Of a DNA stretch of 21,447 nt, positions 13,586 to 19,761 are shown one piece after another. Made by a program: the position numbers and the translations under genes. Origin of the DNA: Candidatus Aminicenantes bacterium UBA4085 (GTDB taxonomy: Bacteria; Acidobacteriota; Aminicenantia; Aminicenantales; UBA4085); assembly GCA_002383325.1 (NCBI GenBank), contig DFYJ01000061.1, positions 8,161-29,607 of the forward strand. The letters are read 5' to 3'. The number at the start of each line of letters is the position of its first letter. Position 1 is the stretch's first letter. Under the pieces are notes generated by a model. It searched no databases. It worked only from the letters and a program-made list of their open reading frames with translations, and was not told where the DNA came from.

Positions 13586-15814
13586 TCAATAGGCTTTCTG
13601 GAGCGAGATGCCCCGGTAATATTTGCCCAGGATCTCTTCGTAGGTGGCGCCCTTCTGGGCCAGGCGGAAGGCGCCGATCTGGCACATCCCGACTCCGTGC
13701 CCCCAGCCTCGGCCGCTGAAGACGAAGTGGCTGATGGATCCGTCGGGGGCGTATTCGCGGTCGATGACGAACAGGGTGTCCCGCAGGTTGAAGACCTGGC
13801 GGATGCGCATGCCCCGGACCTTGCTCTGCCTCTCCTGCCCGATGATGTCCAGCTCCACGACCCGCTTGGAGGCGCCCCGCTTGACCGGCAAAAGGTCGAT
13901 CAGGCGCCCGACCGGATAGGACTGGTTGACTCGCTCCTGCAGCTCTTGGCGGGATACCCGGACCTGCCAGCGATGGAACGGCGAGGCCGCGTCGAGGACG
14001 GAGGAAGCCTGGGACTGGACAAGCTGGAGGAGCCGAATCCTGCCGTCGGTCTCTATCCAGCGGACCGCATCTCCGGGCAGAAGATCGAGGCTGGAGACGG
14101 CGGTTACGCTCCCGTTCGATTCCCGGAAAAGGGCCGCCCCGGGCACGACGTCGATCGTCCGCTCCCCTTCCGAAGTGTGCAGGAGAAGAGCTTCACGCTT
14201 GCGCTCGTGCAGCGAGCCCTGCCGGGTGGAGTCCCTGTATGTCGAAAGGACCCCGTACAGGGCCCAGGCGGCCTCAGCCCGGCTGACGACACGGTCCCGT
14301 TCAGCCAGGCGCTCCGGGGAGAAGGCCGGCCCGGCCGAAAGGAAATAGGCCATCACGGCCCGCTCCCGTTCGCTCAGACGGGGGACGTCGCGCAGGATCC
14401 GGTCGGCCTCGCCGGGAACGACGAGGTTCCGGACCCGGTCGTCCCAATCGAAGGCCGAGACCAGCTGGACGGCCAGGGCCGGGAGGCTCAGGGGCGCGTC
14501 CTCGGTCGGGGCCCGGCCGGGCTTCTTGCCCAGCAGCGCGGCCCCGCGGACCATCCAGCCCCAAGCTTCGACGGTCGTCGTCGGGCCGTTCCACCAGGCG
14601 GCGCCCGTCTCCATGTCCATGACCCCCAGGGCGACCAGGGCGGCGGCGGAGAAGGAAGCGTTGCGGCCGTCGGCGATGATCGGCGGGAAGACGGCCGGGG
14701 AGCGGATCGTCCAACCCTCCTCGTGGTCCGGGACGCATTCCGTGCTCTTCAGATAGGGCGCCGGCGCGCCTTCAAAGATCGCTTCGACGTCCTCGGTCAC
14801 GCCGCCGCAGGTGCTCATGTAAAGGGCGTTGATCAGCTTGCCCCCGAAGACGGCCGCCTCCCCCCGCGTTTCCTCGACGGCCCGGGTACTCAGGGGTTGC
14901 TCGGCGCTCAGGCCCAAGTAGACTTGCGAAACAGGCGTGGCATAGAGGTCGAAGCCGAGCCCGTCGAACTGGCCCATGTTCTTGAGGGCGTAGGTCCGGG
15001 CGGCGACCGCCTGGGCTTTCTGGGCCTCGATCTCATGGAAGAAGGACGGCGGCAGCTCGCCGGGCACCACCCCCTTCAGGTAGTCCTCCAAGTTAAGGGT
15101 GTTGATCAGGATCAGCCCCTTGCGGCTCCCGCGGAGAGCCAAGATCCCGCGGTAGGTGCGGCCCTTGTATCCGAGATAGCTCTCGCTCGAGCCGGGTATG
15201 AAATAGAGCGCCGCGTCGGCGTTGAGGTTGATCAAATGCCCGTTGACCTGGATCCAGTGGGGGTGATTCTCCGTCTCGGCTACCTCCTCGCGGACGATCC
15301 AGGCCTCGGAGAAGCCCAACACGCCCGCCTGCTGGAGGAAGGCCAGGGCGTCGCCCCGGGTCAGAAAGTCCCCAACCCGGACATAATAGACGGGCTCGCC
15401 GGCAGCATCGGGCTCCTGGGCCACAGAGACTTTGCGGGTGATCCGTGAGCGCAGGGCCCGGGCGGCCCCTTCCGCCTCGTCCCTCTTTCCGTGCTGCGAG
15501 ATCTGGACCAGGAACTTCTCGTTCAGCTTGTCCTTCTGTCCCTGGATGCGGGCCTGGGCGGCATCCTCGGCCAGAAGTTTGTAGGACCCGTCGACCTGAT
15601 AGATCTTCATCCCGGAGGAGGACCGGATGACGATGTCCTCGACATTGACGCCCAGGGCGATGCGGATGACGGGTTTGGCGATCGGGTAGCCCTGGAAGAA
15701 GAGATTTTCCTCGCCGAACTCGGCCGGCTGACCAGCGCAGAAATAGAGCAGGGCGAAGGCTAAAAAGACGGATTTATGGTGATGGGTCAGGATCTTGCGC
15801 ATGAATCGGCTCAT
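13586..15814 (-). CDS. SpoIID/LytB domain protein with SPOR domain and a large internal insertion
   Basis: This 742-residue envelope protein has a hydrophobic segment (about 13-27) that exports or anchors it. A SPOR-like peptidoglycan-binding domain is at about 99-178. SpoIID/LytB, a lytic transglycosylase-type domain acting on peptidoglycan, begins near 215 and includes the candidate catalytic E253 (VPGELP), QAVAARTYA and YMSTCGG. The domain is then interrupted by about 245 residues (about 365-610). These include an SLH-like stretch near 494-526 (RVVSRAEAAWAL). The domain resumes near 615 and ends with the diagnostic GRGWGHGVGMCQIGA (701-715). Non-sporulating bacteria use such proteins for wall remodelling. 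The ATG at 15814 lacks a ribosome site; 15802 is possible. A GGAAGG run about 30 bases upstream does not place an in-frame start. Confidence 0.85.
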   Translation of the reverse strand: MSRFMRKILTHHHKSVFLAFALLYFCAGQPAEFGEENLFFQGYPIAKPVIRIALGVNVEDIVIRSSSGMKIYQVDGSYKLLAEDAAQARIQGQKDKLNEKFLVQISQHGKRDEAEGAARALRSRITRKVSVAQEPDAAGEPVYYVRVGDFLTRGDALAFLQQAGVLGFSEAWIVREEVAETENHPHWIQVNGHLINLNADAALYFIPGSSESYLGYKGRTYRGILALRGSRKGLILINTLNLEDYLKGVVPGELPPSFFHEIEAQKAQAVAARTYALKNMGQFDGLGFDLYATPVSQVYLGLSAEQPLSTRAVEETRGEAAVFGGKLINALYMSTCGGVTEDVEAIFEGAPAPYLKSTECVPDHEEGWTIRSPAVFPPIIADGRNASFSAAALVALGVMDMETGAAWWNGPTTTVEAWGWMVRGAALLGKKPGRAPTEDAPLSLPALAVQLVSAFDWDDRVRNLVVPGEADRILRDVPRLSERERAVMAYFLSAGPAFSPERLAERDRVVSRAEAAWALYGVLSTYRDSTRQGSLHERKREALLLHTSEGERTIDVVPGAALFRESNGSVTAVSSLDLLPGDAVRWIETDGRIRLLQLVQSQASSVLDAASPFHRWQVRVSRQELQERVNQSYPVGRLIDLLPVKRGASKRVVELDIIGQERQSKVRGMRIRQVFNLRDTLFVIDREYAPDGSISHFVFSGRGWGHGVGMCQIGAFRLAQKGATYEEILGKYYRGISLQKAY

Positions 15815-15859
15815 GGTTCGCGGCGCCCGGAGCGCGCCTCACCTTCCTTTAAAAAAGTC

Positions 15860-15901
15860 TATATAGGCCGCCTGGACAGGCGGTTTATACCATATATGGG
15901 G
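15860..15901. promoter_or_regulatory. Palindromic operator candidate in the SpoIID/LytB upstream region
   Basis: CCGCCTG-GA-CAGGCGG (15868-15883) is a perfect palindrome flanked by TATA on each side. A second palindrome, CCATATATGG (15890-15899), abuts it. On the minus strand TATAAA at about 15884-15889, or TATATA at 15860-15865, could be the -10 of the SpoIID/LytB promoter, which would place the GC palindrome just downstream of it or inside its spacer. A repressor site is plausible. Confidence 0.4.
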
Positions 15902-15980
15902 GATTGCTGAAGACAGCAGGGAGGTTATGCTAGCTGAATCAGCCGCTTCTGTCAAGACCCGTCCTCCCCGCTGCCCGCTT

Positions 15981-16008
15981 TTGACATTTGCCCGGATTCG
16001 GATATAAT
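15981..16008 (+). promoter_or_regulatory. Consensus sigma-70 promoter of the acetyl-CoA synthetase/ACP/KBL operon
   Basis: A perfect -35 TTGACA (15981-15986) and a perfect -10 TATAAT (16003-16008) are 16 bases apart. Transcription would start near 16015, giving a leader of about 27 bases with GAGG at 16031 before the ATG at 16042. This is the strongest promoter in the window and suggests high constitutive expression. Confidence 0.85.
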
Positions 16009-16041
16009 TTCGTCTCTCAATTTCAACCTCGAGGACTGTTC

Positions 16042-17745
16042 ATGCCCAACATCGGCTCCTATGATGAAGCGTATGCTGGTTTTTCCTGGAAAATCGCGGA
16101 AAAAGAGCTGGAGTACCAACCGGGCTCGGTGCTCAACATCGGCTGGCACTGCTCCGATCGGATCTGCCTGAAAGGTCACGGCGGCAAAACCGCTCTCCTC
16201 TGGGAAGGTCTCGGCGGGGCCGAGAAGCGTTACACCTACGACGACATCCGAATCGCCAGCAACACCATCGGGCACTTTCTGCGCGGGCTCGGCATCGCGG
16301 CCGGGGACAGGGTCTGCTTGTTCATGGACAAGGTGCCGGAGCTGTATCTGGGGGTCCTGGGCATCCTCAAGATCGGGGCTATCGGCCAGCCGCTCTTCTC
16401 CGCCTTCGGCGACGAGTCGCTGTTCGTCCGTCTGGAAAACGCCGGCACCCGGGCCGTCATCACCCAGCGCAAGCACGTCGCCAAGGTCCGCAAGATCCTG
16501 GACAAGCTGCCGGCCCTGGAGCACATCATCATCGTCGACCATGACGGCAAGGCCCCCCTGCAGAGGAAGGAGATAGCCTTCAGCCTGGAGAAGGCCGCCC
16601 CGATCGAGACGATCGAGATCCATCCGACCCTGGCCGAATCTCCCTCCCTGCTCCACTACACGTCCGGAACCACCGGGCAGCCTAAGGGCGTCAAGCACGT
16701 CCACTATTCCCTCATCTCCCAGTACCTGACGACCAAGTGGGTCCTGGACGTGCGGCCGGACGACGTCTACTGGTGCACCGCCGATCCCGGCTGGGTCACC
16801 GGCACCTCCTACGGCATCTTGGGCCCCTGGAGCATGGGCGTGACGCAGTGCGTCATGGACACCGGCTTCTCGGCCGAAGCCTGGTACAAGTTCATCGAGA
16901 AGCACAAGATCACCGTCTGGTACTCGGCCCCGACCGCCATCCGCTCGCTGATGAAGGCCGGCGACGAGATCATCAAGAAATACGACCTGTCGAGCCTGCG
17001 CCTCCTGGCCAGCGTCGGCGAGCCTCTCAACTCCGAGGCCGTCCTGTGGTCGGAGCGGGTCTTCGGCAAGGCCTTCCTGGACACCTACTTCCAGACCGAG
17101 ACCGGATCGATCATGATCACCAACTTCCCGGGCCTGAAGATCAAGCCCGGCTCCATGGGCAAGCCCTTCCCCGGCATCACCGCCACCGTCCTCGATCCCA
17201 AGCTCTACGAGCCCTACCCCGAGAGCGGCAAGATCGGCCTGATCGCCATCCAGCCCGGCTGGCCGGCCATGATGCGGACATATTGGAACAACGAGGAGAC
17301 CTACCGCAAGAAGTTCCGCAACGGCTGGTACATGACCGGAGACCGGGCCAGCCTGGACAAGGAAGGCTACTTCTGGTTCATCGGGCGCGACGACGACATC
17401 ATCAACACCGGCGGCCACCTGGTCAGCCCCTTCGAGGTCGAGTCGGCCCTGATCGAGCATCCGGCCGTGGCCGAGTCGGCGGTCGTCAGCAAGCCCGACC
17501 CGATCAACATGGAGGTCGTCAAGGCCTTCGTCACCCTCAAGCCGGGCTTTACGGCCAGCGCCGACCTGGATCTGGAGATCATGAATTTCATCCGCAAGAA
17601 GCTCTCTCCCCTGGCCATGCCCCAGGAGATCGAGTTCTCCCCTTCGCTGCCCAAGACCCGCAGCGGCAAGATCATGCGCCGTATCCTCAAGGCCAAGGAA
17701 TGGGGCGAGGAGATCGGCGACACGTCCACCCTGGAAGACGATTGA
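16042..17745 (+). CDS. acsA: AMP-forming acetyl-CoA synthetase (short-chain acyl-CoA/acyl-ACP synthetase)
   Basis: This 567-residue member of the adenylate-forming family activates acetate or a similar short acid as acyl-AMP, then passes it to a thiol. The P-loop YTSGTTGQPKG is at about 206-216, the adenine/acyl region TYFQTETGS at 348-356, GWYMTGD at 428-434, the hinge IGRDDDII at 447-454, and the catalytic lysine of KTRSGKIMRR near 538-547. It resembles B. subtilis-type AcsA more than the 650-residue E. coli Acs. The usual WWQTETG is replaced by YFQTETG, so the Trp that limits the acetate pocket is Phe here. The ATG at 16042 has GAGG upstream; an in-frame TTG at 15988 lies inside the promoter and is rejected. 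It heads an operon with a carrier protein and KBL. Confidence 0.88.
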   Translation: MPNIGSYDEAYAGFSWKIAEKELEYQPGSVLNIGWHCSDRICLKGHGGKTALLWEGLGGAEKRYTYDDIRIASNTIGHFLRGLGIAAGDRVCLFMDKVPELYLGVLGILKIGAIGQPLFSAFGDESLFVRLENAGTRAVITQRKHVAKVRKILDKLPALEHIIIVDHDGKAPLQRKEIAFSLEKAAPIETIEIHPTLAESPSLLHYTSGTTGQPKGVKHVHYSLISQYLTTKWVLDVRPDDVYWCTADPGWVTGTSYGILGPWSMGVTQCVMDTGFSAEAWYKFIEKHKITVWYSAPTAIRSLMKAGDEIIKKYDLSSLRLLASVGEPLNSEAVLWSERVFGKAFLDTYFQTETGSIMITNFPGLKIKPGSMGKPFPGITATVLDPKLYEPYPESGKIGLIAIQPGWPAMMRTYWNNEETYRKKFRNGWYMTGDRASLDKEGYFWFIGRDDDIINTGGHLVSPFEVESALIEHPAVAESAVVSKPDPINMEVVKAFVTLKPGFTASADLDLEIMNFIRKKLSPLAMPQEIEFSPSLPKTRSGKIMRRILKAKEWGEEIGDTSTLEDD

Positions 17746-17775
17746 ACCTCAACCCCTCGAAAGGAGTCACGCATC

Positions 17776-18027
17776 ATGGCCGATGAACTGAAGGACGTCG
17801 TTCTCAAGTATGTCATCGCGGAGTACTTAGAGGAAGGCAGCGATCCCATCACCTACGACACCCCGCTCATCTCGGGCGGCATCGTCGACTCGTTCTCCAT
17901 GGTGTCCCTGAAGCGGTTCCTGGAGAACAAATACAAGATCAGCATCCCCGACGATCAGGCCACCCCCGAGGCCTTCGACTCGGTCGACAAGATCGCCGTC
18001 CTGGTCCGCCGGTTCACCCAAGCCTGA
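17776..18027 (+). CDS. Stand-alone acyl carrier protein
   Basis: This 83-residue phosphopantetheine-binding protein carries an acyl group as a thioester. The attachment motif reads GGIVDSFSM with Ser39 as the modified residue, followed by the helix VSLKRFLENKYKISIPD typical of carrier proteins. The DSF in place of the DSL of fatty-acid ACP, and its location away from fab genes, suggest a specialised carrier. AAAGGAG lies nine bases before the ATG; the gap from the synthetase gene is 30 bases and to KBL 46 bases. Both gaps carry a similar AAGGAGTC ribosome site. The context predicts it is loaded by the upstream synthetase or serves the downstream KBL, but neither is proven. Confidence 0.88.
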   Translation: MADELKDVVLKYVIAEYLEEGSDPITYDTPLISGGIVDSFSMVSLKRFLENKYKISIPDDQATPEAFDSVDKIAVLVRRFTQA

Positions 18028-18073
18028 GGCCGCGCCCGACGCCGCCCACGCCCCGAACGCAAGGAGTCCGACC

Positions 18074-19321
18074 ATGTCCTACAACGAAAAGACCCGGGCC
18101 CTCTATCAGGATGTCCTGAAGGGCCTCCAGGATGCCGGCCTGTTCAAGCAGGAGCGGTTCATCCACTCCCCCCAGGCCGCCGACATCGAGGTCGAGTTCC
18201 CCTCCGGCGCCTCGGTCAAGCCGGTCATCAACATGTGCGCCAACAATTACCTCGGCCTGTCCAGCCACCCCGAGGTGGTCAAGGCGGCCCATGAAGGCCT
18301 CGACAGCCGCGGCTACGGCATGTCCTCGGTCCGCTTCATCTGCGGCACCCAGGATATTCACCGCGAGCTGGAAAGGGTCACGACCGAGTTTCTGGGCACC
18401 GAGGACACCATCCTTTTCCCCTCCTGCATGGATGCCAACGCCGGCGTCTTCGAGGCCATCCTGACCAAGGACGACGTCATGATCTCGGACCGCCTGGTCC
18501 ACGCCTCGCTCATCGACGGCATCCGCCTGTGCGGCGCCATGCAGGACACCTTCAAGCACGCCGACATGGCCCATCTGGAGCAGAAGCTGGAGATGCATCA
18601 GGACCGGCGCCTGCGGCTGGTCATCACCGACGGCGTCTTCTCCATGGACGGCGACACCGCGCCCCTCGACAAGATGGTCGCGCTGTGCGAGAAGTACAAC
18701 GCCATGCTGCTGGTGGACGACTCCCACTCGACCGGCTTCATCGGCAAGACCGGCCGCGGGACGCACGAGAAATACGGCGTCCTGGGGAAGATCGACGTCA
18801 TCACCACGACCTACGGCAAGGGCCTGGGCGGGGCGACCGGGGGCTGCGTCTCCGGCCGCAAGGAGCTGGTCGAGATGTGCCGGCAGAAGGCCCGGCCCTA
18901 CCTCTTCTCCAACTCCATCGCCCCCATGGTCGTCAGCGGCGTCCTCAAAGTTTTCGAAATCCTGAACGCCTCGACCGAGCGCCGCGACAAGCTGGAAGGA
19001 AACGCGGCCTACTGGCGCAAGGGCCTGCAGGAGGCCGGCTTCGTCCTCAAGGAAGGCGACACCCCGATCGTCCCGGTCATGCTCTTCAACGCCAAGCTGG
19101 CCCAGGACTTCTCCCGGGGCCTGTACGAGGAGGGCATTTACGCGGTCGGCTTCTTCTTCCCGGTCGTGCCCCAGAGCCAAGCCCGCATTCGGACCCAGCT
19201 CTCGGCCGGTCACGAGAAGCATCACCTCGACCGGGCCCTGGAAGCCTTCATCAAGGTCGGCCGGAGGCTCGACATCCTGGGCAAGACGCGCCAGGAGATC
19301 ATCGACCGCTTCGGCATGTAA
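18074..19321 (+). CDS. kbl: 2-amino-3-ketobutyrate CoA ligase (glycine C-acetyltransferase)
   Basis: This 415-residue PLP enzyme of the alpha-oxoamine synthase family cleaves 2-amino-3-ketobutyrate with CoA into glycine and acetyl-CoA, or runs the reverse condensation. Similarity to E. coli Kbl runs end to end: CANNYLGL, SVRFICGTQD.H.ELE, TDGVFSMDG, DDSH (215-218), the PLP lysine K249 in TTTYGKGLGGATGG, RPYLFSNS, and GFFFPVVPQSQARIRTQ. It is about 17 residues longer, with an N-terminal extension and a short C-terminal tail. AAGGAG precedes the ATG. It closes the operon behind a synthetase and a carrier protein. The threonine dehydrogenase that makes its substrate is 9 kb away on the same strand rather than adjacent as in E. 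coli. Confidence 0.93.
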   Translation: MSYNEKTRALYQDVLKGLQDAGLFKQERFIHSPQAADIEVEFPSGASVKPVINMCANNYLGLSSHPEVVKAAHEGLDSRGYGMSSVRFICGTQDIHRELERVTTEFLGTEDTILFPSCMDANAGVFEAILTKDDVMISDRLVHASLIDGIRLCGAMQDTFKHADMAHLEQKLEMHQDRRLRLVITDGVFSMDGDTAPLDKMVALCEKYNAMLLVDDSHSTGFIGKTGRGTHEKYGVLGKIDVITTTYGKGLGGATGGCVSGRKELVEMCRQKARPYLFSNSIAPMVVSGVLKVFEILNASTERRDKLEGNAAYWRKGLQEAGFVLKEGDTPIVPVMLFNAKLAQDFSRGLYEEGIYAVGFFFPVVPQSQARIRTQLSAGHEKHHLDRALEAFIKVGRRLDILGKTRQEIIDRFGM

Positions 19322-19328
19322 TCGCTCT

Positions 19329-19376
19329 CCGGGCCGGGCGGTTGGCCGTCCGGCCCGGCTTTCCCCATCCGTTTTT
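19329..19376 (+). terminator. Rho-independent-type terminator of the synthetase/ACP/KBL operon
   Basis: A 13-base stem (19329-19341 with 19346-19358) and a TTGG loop follow the KBL stop by 7 bases. The one non-Watson-Crick pair is a G-U wobble only in the plus-strand transcript, which fits that direction. A run of five T (19372-19376) lies about 13 bases after the stem, farther than is ideal. Confidence 0.65.
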
Positions 19377-19452
19377 CCCCTCTTCCCCCCTTGCTTCTCC
19401 GGTTTTCTGCTCTTAAGCTGCTTTCTTTCCGTCCTGTCCCCATGGCCCCCCT

Positions 19453-19480
19453 AAAAAAAAATCCTTCCCATCTCCGGGAA
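19453..19480 (-). terminator. Minus-strand T-tract terminator candidate
   Basis: On the minus strand, TTCCC-ggagat-GGGAA (19465-19480) forms a five-pair hairpin, followed after three bases by nine T residues (19453-19461). The stem is short but the T-tract is the best in the window. It lies about 280 bases past the symporter stop, beyond that gene's own hairpin. Confidence 0.5.
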
Positions 19481-19600
19481 ATGAACGCGGAGAGGGGTCC
19501 ACCGTCGGGGGCTACGGAGCCATATGCTGTGATCGGCCCACAACGATCCGTCTGCCTTGAAGGGATCTCAACAGCATAGGGTCGGCCAACGGAGAAATCG
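19453..19600 (-). ncRNA. Candidate small structured RNA ending in a T-tract terminator
   Basis: Read on the minus strand, this segment can fold into a three-way arrangement. An outer stem pairs CCGTTGG with CCGACGG (one wobble), an inner 8-pair stem pairs TATGCTGT (19571-19578) with ACAGCATA (19523-19530), and a small hairpin GGCT-ccgt-AGCC follows. It ends with a short hairpin (TTCCC/GGGAA) and nine T residues (19453-19461). A terminator separates it from the upstream symporter gene, so it could be an independent transcript. No clear promoter was found, and I do not recognise the family; 6S RNA is one possibility. Confidence 0.3.
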
Positions 19601-19722
19601 CCCTGGCGGGGATTGTCGAAGCGACGTCCCGACGAGGACGGCGAAGCGCTGAGGCGCCGAAGAGAGCTGTAGAAAAAGGTGAGTGGGCAGGAAGCTGCGG
19701 AAAGGCGGCGTTGGGGATAAAC

Positions 19723-19756
19723 CGGGGGACCGCCCGCTCATGCGGGCGATCCCCCG
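19723..19756 (-). terminator. Terminator hairpin of the symporter gene
   Basis: A 15-base stem (19723-19737 with 19742-19756) and a four-base loop lie 5 bases after the symporter stop. The single imperfect pair is a G-U wobble in the minus-strand RNA but a C-A mismatch in the plus-strand RNA, which fits the minus strand. Only a short T run (GGTTTAT) follows. Confidence 0.65.
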
Positions 19757-19761
19757 ACGGA

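Larger units (their letters stand above)
19381..19722. other. Noncoding intergenic stretch between KBL and the symporter
   Basis: No gene-like reading frame is seen; a 62-codon plus-strand frame at 19391-19579 has no ribosome site or recognisable product. The left part is pyrimidine-rich. The central part (19453-19600) holds paired segments and a minus-strand T-tract, described separately. Bases 19600-19722 hold nothing I can name. Confidence 0.6.

Noticed and set aside
13697..15448. 583-codon plus-strand frame opposite the SpoIID/LytB gene
   Set aside because: Antisense shadow; no ribosome site and no recognisable domain.
15988..16041. N-terminal extension of the synthetase from a TTG at 15988
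   Set aside because: It would lie across the -10 box and transcription start; the ATG at 16042 has a proper ribosome site and begins the conserved protein.
15952..17460. 502-codon minus-strand frame opposite the acetyl-CoA synthetase
   Set aside because: Antisense shadow with low-complexity composition; the plus strand carries every adenylate-forming motif.
19516..19531. Resemblance to the start of a group II intron domain V (GAGCCATATGCTGTGA)
   Set aside because: 14 of 16 bases match the domain V 5' strand, but the pairing 3' strand and the catalytic hairpin are absent and no reverse transcriptase is nearby.
19391..19579. 62-codon plus-strand open frame in the intergenic region
   Set aside because: No ribosome site, a low-complexity start and overlap with the terminator T-run; nothing suggests a protein.
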